64,000 nt of DNA from Bacteroides congonensis (lineage in GTDB: Bacteria > Bacteroidota > Bacteroidia > Bacteroidales > Bacteroidaceae): NCBI RefSeq assembly GCF_900130125.1, contig NZ_FQXY01000009.1:783760-847759 (forward strand), written 5' to 3'. The translations under genes and the position numbers were made by a program. The notes below the pieces were generated by a model that had not been told where the DNA came from, did not search any database, and saw nothing but the letters and a program-made list of their open reading frames with translations. Shown here in pieces: positions 11,701 to 17,700 of the stretch; position 1 is the first letter of the stretch, and each line of letters opens with the position of its first letter.

Positions 11701-14700
11701 CGGAGTCCGGTAACGAACGGAACATTAGTAATAGCCAAGTCCACACTTCCATTAGGAATACGTGTCTGCTCAAAACCCTGTATCTCTACTTTGGCATCAG
11801 GATAAAGGAGTGAGAGAATACCACCCGAAGTCCCGTCAATCTCAATAGCATGGATGTCGCTGTGCTCGCTGATATTTGTAGGCATCTGCCCCAAAATGTT
11901 TCCGATACCTGCAGAACCTTCAAGAATGTAACCACCCTTAAAACCCATTTGTGTAACAATATCCCAAAGAGTATCTACAACATAAGCAGGGGTATAATAC
12001 GCACTATTAGCACTCATTACAGCTTCTTGATAGGCTTCTGTGCTCATCAACTGCTGTAGACGTGTCGAATATGTATTATCACTAAATACTTTACCTAAAC
12101 CACCCCAACCGCTAAACTTGCGAAGTACTGCCATTTGTCTAGGAGTAGCAAGCTCTCCACTCTCAATAAGTTGCTGTGCCAACTCTATAGCTTTAATATT
12201 GGCCTCTATGCGTGCATCTACCGAAGTTGGAGCATAGTTCGTCCCCCGGTCTGAATGATTATTGCGAATATTTTTCGGTTCATCTATGGCATCATCGGAA
12301 AGTCGTGTTCCTCGCCCCCGTTGTATTTCGTCTGTTCCTTCCTGTACTCTACGATTTCCTCGTCCGTCATCCCTGCCTCTTTGTAAATCTCCGTCCACTC
12401 TTCCTCGCTCCATGTGTACGGTGCTTCTAGCGTTTCCGCTTTGTGGCGGTAGCATGCTACGTCTATCCGTTCCTCCAGCTCCATTTTCGCTATCGACTTC
12501 TCGCTGTGTCCCTGTAATCTTAGTACTTTCTTGGTGTATTCGTCCATTTTCGTTGTTGGTTTCGTTATTATCAAACAAACTGCCAAACAAACCAAGCTCG
12601 TTTGACTGCTGTAAATTTACAGTTTTTTTCTCACTCTTCTTGCGCGTTGAACGAGTTTTCTTTATACGTTCCTGTGCAACTTCAACCTCCCCCGCCACTT
12701 CCGCCTCTTTCGTTACGGTTTCAGCGGTGGCGAGTGCATCAATGCCGGACTTGTCAAAGTTGGCCACGTCAAACTTCTGCACCTCATCGTAAGAGGTCAT
12801 GTCGGTATTAAATCCGTTTTCTAACACCTCAGGCAAATCTCTCGCACCATTGTAAAATGCTTTAAGGTACGGACGTATGGAATCACCCAAGTCTGCAATC
12901 ATAGCCTTTGCATATTCTGCAAACTTCCGTGAGCCTTTCTCTAAATGGTAAACAGCCATTTCTGTGCCAATAGCAAGTATTTCAGGGTCAATACCAATAT
13001 TCATTTGACCGAGTAACTTCTTACGCATACGCTCACGAAGTTCCGCATAACGCTCATCAGTAACAAGACGGTTACCACTCGCTTCAGTCTTTTTCTGTAA
13101 ATTGTCTTGTTGCTGCTTACTCCTCATATCGTTGATAAGAGTTCGAGCTTCATTAGCAAACTTGTCTGCACTATCTTTGGTCAGGAAAATAATATTTCCT
13201 TCATGATAAACGTCTCCACCACGCTTCTCTCCTAAATCCATCACAGCCTGCTTTTCCGCGTCAATCATCTTCATCAAAGTACGAACAGAATATCTGTTAT
13301 CCATTTCCTTATCAACAACGAAATCTGTCCTTCTGTCATGAATTTCATCCTTTGCCTTGCGATCAAGTTCTCGGGTCTTAATTTTATTTTCAAGCAAAAC
13401 TCCAACTGCATCCAAAACTTCTTGCATGCCATTCTGCGGATTGCGAAGAATGCCTAACATTTCCTCCGGGCTGTTGGTTGTCTGACGAAAACGTGCATCA
13501 CCAATAGGTATGGGACCACTCACATCTTCACGAGTCAAAGTCGTATATCCGGTTTCCTTATCAACAAAAACAGAGTATTGCCATACAGGGGTGTAATCCT
13601 GTTTTTCATCCTTTGCTGGTGCTTTGGGTTCAGTAAACAGCACATCACCATCATTTAAAGCCTGTATATCCAACATTGATATGGGAGGTTGGCCTTGTGC
13701 ATCTACTGCGTATTCTGCTAATCGTTTGGCATCTTCTTCGCTACGCATCATAAAGCCGTGTTTTTCCCTATCCCACCAACCTTTCATTTCTTTGGCGAAC
13801 ATACTTACATGCTTTTGAACTTCCTTGCGCAATTCCGATTGGAACTCAACAAGTTGCATATCTAACACCTTACCTCGCTTGGTGATGTACTGCGCCGGAG
13901 TAATGGTGTACGGAGCATCAGTCGGTGCAGTCGCTTCTTCACTGGAAGCGTCTTGTTCCAACTTGCGTTGTTCGGTAAAAAGGTCGTTAATTTCAGAAAT
14001 AATACGAGCCTCCTCAAAAATGTCGCTACGGTTGTGCGCTGCTTCTTGTTCCTTGTGCAATTCTTCAATACGGAACTTGACTTCTGAAAGTCTGTTGCCT
14101 TGCGTGCCGGAACTCTGCCCCTCGATCGTCTTTACAGACTTGTATTCCGAAAAAGCCTTGGTCTTGCGATGGCTGCTCTCTATCCACTTCTCGAACTCCT
14201 CCAAGTTAACGCCCGTCAGCACCGTCTTGTGCTTCTTCGCCCAATTTCTGTCATAATTAGCAAAGTAAGCTGCTTCAGCATCGTCAGCCTCATTGAAGCC
14301 CAGCATAACCTTGTGTTCGTCAAACGTGCCGTCCTCGTTATATTGGTCAACCACAAACACCTTGCGACCATTCCACCCGTCAATATCATCAGAGAGGAAC
14401 ACGTCTATATGGTCGCCGTCTACACCTTCCGTGCCACGAATATAGCCATAGGTGTTCTGCATGGTCGTTTCCCATTTGTTGCCCTCTGTGTCTATTCCGC
14501 TACGAACGGATCCTTTCGGGTTCTCAATGGTGATATTGAATGTACCAACCTGCACATGACCTTTCTTATAATTGCCGGCTTCTTTCTGTTTCTCCGTAGG
14601 AGTAGTATCGGTTTCTTTCTCTGCCACTGCAACGGCATTGGCTAAAGACGAAGATGCATCAATATAATTAACAACATCCAATAAATCTCCGAATGTTTGA

Positions 14701-17700
14701 CCGTCATACTCATAAGTACTACCTGTATAATTACCTTTCGTATCGGGTGCATCAACTTTTATAACTTTATGAGTACCATCAACAATAATTGTCTGTTTAT
14801 AAGTATCGCCATACTTTCCGCTTTCAACCCAATCATCTTCTTGAACTTCAATGCGTCTTGCTATTTTTGCACTAAGTTGATTGTCAGTATCATCAAAAGA
14901 TAGCATTTCTTCTTGTGATAAAGAAGGTTCTATTTCGCTTTGTTCACCAATGCTTTCAGTTCTTCCTGTATCATCGGTTGTCCCATTTCCGTCCTCAACT
15001 CGTTCTCTTGGCGCAAGAGCTCCATTGCTTCCTTGCTGCCCTCGTTGGCTTGTTGCAGTATCGCCAACCAATACATTGCTTCGCTGTTGTCCATTGTAAT
15101 CTAAATTTAATGCTTCTTTAATAGCCTGTACGAGCGTCCGAGGGGTATTGTCCGGCTGTTCGAACAGAGTTTCTTCCTGTGTACCTTGTATAAGGTCATA
15201 AATCTTGCCGAATGTGCTTTGAATGAAGCTTTGGCTTTCGCCTTTATACATTGCGGCCAAATGCAAGACAAAGTTACTGAAATTATCAGCAGGGAGATAA
15301 CTTTCCCCTGTAACATCATCCATTTGATACTGGCGTTTCCAGTTTTCTACAGCAATACGTGCTTCCTTGAAATTCTTTGCCTCTGCAAACATTTTATCTT
15401 GGGACAAAGCATAGTAAGCACGAACGGAATTCTGTATCTCATCTACCATTCGTTCACTGTTCGGACTGTCATAATCACGGAAAGCAGTGGCAAGAATAGC
15501 CTTTTGTGCTTTTACCGGCAATACGTTGAACATTTCCTCCAACCGTGTGCTGCCGTCCTTGAAGATGCTTTGATACATGATACCACGCAAATCATTCTTG
15601 GATTCAGGAGTTAGGTTGCCCTTGCTGTCAAACGCACTCTTGTATTGTGTGTGACTGATGAAACCTCTTTGACTCATCCATTTCAGAACATTTGCACCAT
15701 TGGCATCCACAAGTCCGGCAAACGACATTTCATCATCCGAAGTCCTAAGCAACAGGTTGGCAAACGAACGCATTTCGGTTCCCATGCGCTGCAAGGTGTT
15801 TTTAGGTTTGATACGTTCAACACCTCCACTTTCTGTGTCTTGTGCAACAAACTGACCAAGATTGAGGGCTTCTGTATCGTCCACATGCAGCATATTTACC
15901 AACACCGGGCTTTGTATGGGCGCAATGTCCTCGGCACGCAGTCCAAACTCTTCCGCATGGTCTTTCAGGTATTGTCTATATGCTTCGGCCTGTTCCGAAT
16001 GACTTTCCCACATCAGGCGCAAGGCATCACTACGGTTGTTTCCCTGTATTACTTCACCACGTTCGTTTACGGTCGGCGCACCGGTGTAAGCGGTAATACT
16101 TGATGTGATTTCTTCCGGACGAATGTTCTCGGCGATTTTCCGTGCAGACAATACGCTTGCTTCGTCATTGCGTTCCTTTGGTTGCGCTTCATCAATAAAA
16201 TGCAGAGGATTGCGCACACCTTGTATATGACTCGGTTGCAACAATGACGCATCAATCACGGTCACATTGCCAGGAACCACTACATCATTGCTGAATTTCA
16301 CGTTCACCTCTTTACCTTGTACAGCCTGTAATGGTCCTTGTCTGTCAACCTTATGGCCGTTTACACGTCTATATCCTCTTGCACGGGCATCTTTGGGAAC
16401 ATCTTCCACTATATCGGGAACTCCGTTAAGTGCTTCACGTTCCTTGCGTTCTGCTTCCTCACGCTCTGCACGCAATTTTTCTTCTTCCGCCTTGCGCAAT
16501 GCGGTAGCTTCATCGGCAATACGTCTGCGCTCCGCATCTGCTTCCATTTTTCTGCGGTTGGCAGTGCCGGCTATCTTTTGCCAAATGGACAATTCCTGTT
16601 TGGCTGCATCAATCGCCGCCTTGCGTTCTTTCTCTGCTACAATCTTCTCTGCAATAGTGTTTCCACCGGCAGATTTCGTTTTCTCGATTTTCTTCAATGC
16701 TGCTTCTTTGTCCGCAACCATTCCGTTAGCCACGGACTGGGCCATAGCTTCGTCTCCCTCTGTCTGCTCAACAATGGCATCCCAAGCAAGGTCGGGAGTT
16801 TCCGCCTGCTCATAGATAGGATTACCTTGTTCATCTTTGGGGATTCGTTCTAATGCAGACACTTGCAACTGCTGTTCCTCCAGAGAACTTGCTGCCACTT
16901 CCGAATTATCATTCACACTTGAATTGGCAATCTCAACAGGTTGCCCATTGTGTTCTATCAGCATGGAATCAAGCTCTTCACGGGTAAACATATTCACACG
17001 CTTACCATTCAAGGCATCTTCCGTATAAACTTCATATAGTCCATCGGCATCCACATCGGCGGTGATGTTACCACGAATACCTATACCATTTTCATCACGG
17101 AGCGTCACAAGGTCATTCATTGCATATTGCGGTCGGTCTGCTTCCTGCTCTTCCTGCTGCAAAGCAAAGTTTTCTTCAGCTCTCTGTTGCTCAAACTCTG
17201 CGATTCGTGCAATGTTAGATGCGTCCACAAACTGTTGGATAGCCTCTTTTGCTATAGGGAATACATTTGTTCCGTCTGTCACATTGATAGTTCCGTCGCC
17301 ATTGTCTATGATTCCGTTCTCATCTGAAACTATTGTGACCTGTATTTGCGAACCGCCTTCACCGGCAATGGTATAGGTTTCGCCCGGATTGAATGTGACA
17401 ACACCATCAATCTTATCCGCAGCTTCACGTGCAAATTGTTCTCTGATAGATTGTGCAACCAACTCCTTCTGCTCGTATGGGTCTTGTACATCATCAATAG
17501 ACAATATAGCATCGGGAGATACTTGTTCAAGCCCACCTGTGTCCGCATCACGAACAATGATGCTATTGTCAGAATCAGTCACACTTACACCGCTACCATC
17601 TGCATATGGTACAAGAGTCCCACTAAGAACATACACCTTGCGTTCATCCTGCTTCATGGTTGCCCCCTGTATCATACCTGTCTTGCGGTTCACACGTGCA

